64,000 bases of DNA. Origin: Cristatella mucedo (taxonomy: Eukaryota > Bryozoa > Phylactolaemata > Cristatellidae). The translations under genes and the position numbers were made by a program. The notes under the pieces were generated by a model. That model saw only the letters and a list, made by a program, of their open reading frames with translations. It did no database searches and was not told the DNA's origin. Below are positions 63,601 to 64,000 of the stretch, piece by piece (position 1 is the stretch's first letter; each line of letters starts with the position of its first letter). Location: positions 5,835,501 to 5,899,500 of the forward strand of contig WPIO01000008.1 in assembly GCA_009760855.2 (NCBI GenBank), in the 5' to 3' direction.

Positions 63601-64000
63601 TGAAGCACGATGTAACCGATATAAAGATATAACCCCTGTTTTGCTTTCAGCTATTCTTGGTCTCAATCAGGGAGATTGATTTTTTAATAACTAATAAGTC
63701 TTCCAGGTGGCTGAATTGCTCTGTTATTTTCCGACTAGCTACTGTAGCAGTGCGGTCTCAATGACTCTGTAGCCAGTCCGGACATCGGTAGCTTTAGCGG
63801 TATCGCTCAAGCTTCAACCAGAAATAACATCGTTATGTGAGCTATAGCTCTGACAAAGGACCCGAGTTTAGGAGCTGCTCTAATGTTTAGCACCACTATA
63901 GAGCCGCGACGGCGATAAGGCCGCTGCATCGGCACTCGCTCGCTTCATCATCATCAAGGAAAAATATAACTAAACAGTGGTTATATACTTGCCTGAGGCG
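63600..64000. other. No feature recognised
   Basis: Right edge. Presumably intronic to the gene represented by the exon at 62.2 kb, but nothing in it shows this. Confidence 0.4.

Overview
The window is from the nuclear genome of an animal, most likely an invertebrate. Coding is split into short exons with GT-AG introns, polyadenylation signals follow gene ends, and the spaces are filled with tRNA-derived SINEs, 3' ends of L2/CR1-type LINEs and very long microsatellites. There is no operon structure and no intact tRNA or rRNA. Closer placement is not possible by eye: the two recognised genes are broadly conserved in animals.

Layout. 1-4.6 kb: LINE relics, one 29-bp minisatellite and a SINE. 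4.6-10.4 kb: a GC- and CpG-rich block that probably holds the promoter of gene 1, a seven-exon plus-strand gene (6764-16230, about 360 residues) of unknown function whose splice phases all agree. 16.4-18.6 kb: spacer with a GC-rich core, the probable promoter of gene 2. 18.6-32.1 kb: gene 2, the orthologue of the tetraspan vesicle protein Flower (fwe/CACFD1), plus strand, five coding exons with a 9.8-kb fourth intron holding LINE copies and two candidate alternative C-terminal exons. 32.1-34.7 kb: convergent spacer. 34.8-51.2 kb: gene 3, minus strand, an IVNS1ABP (NS1-BP) type BTB-BACK-Kelch gene with twelve coding exons. Its introns hold a 1.4-kb (CAGG)n/(CCTG)n array and a 440-bp (GA)n array. 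51.3-64 kb: SINEs, LINE tails, dinucleotide arrays, a CpG-rich patch near 61.2 kb, and one exon (about 62208-62374, plus) of a further gene that runs off the right edge.

The genes do not form a pathway. Flower is a membrane protein of vesicle endocytosis and cell competition. The IVNS1ABP type protein is a soluble actin- and RNA-processing-linked adaptor. Gene 1 is unassigned. Genes 1 and 2 run head to tail; genes 2 and 3 converge. Gene models were assembled by hand by matching splice phase and homology; no alignment or RNA evidence was available.
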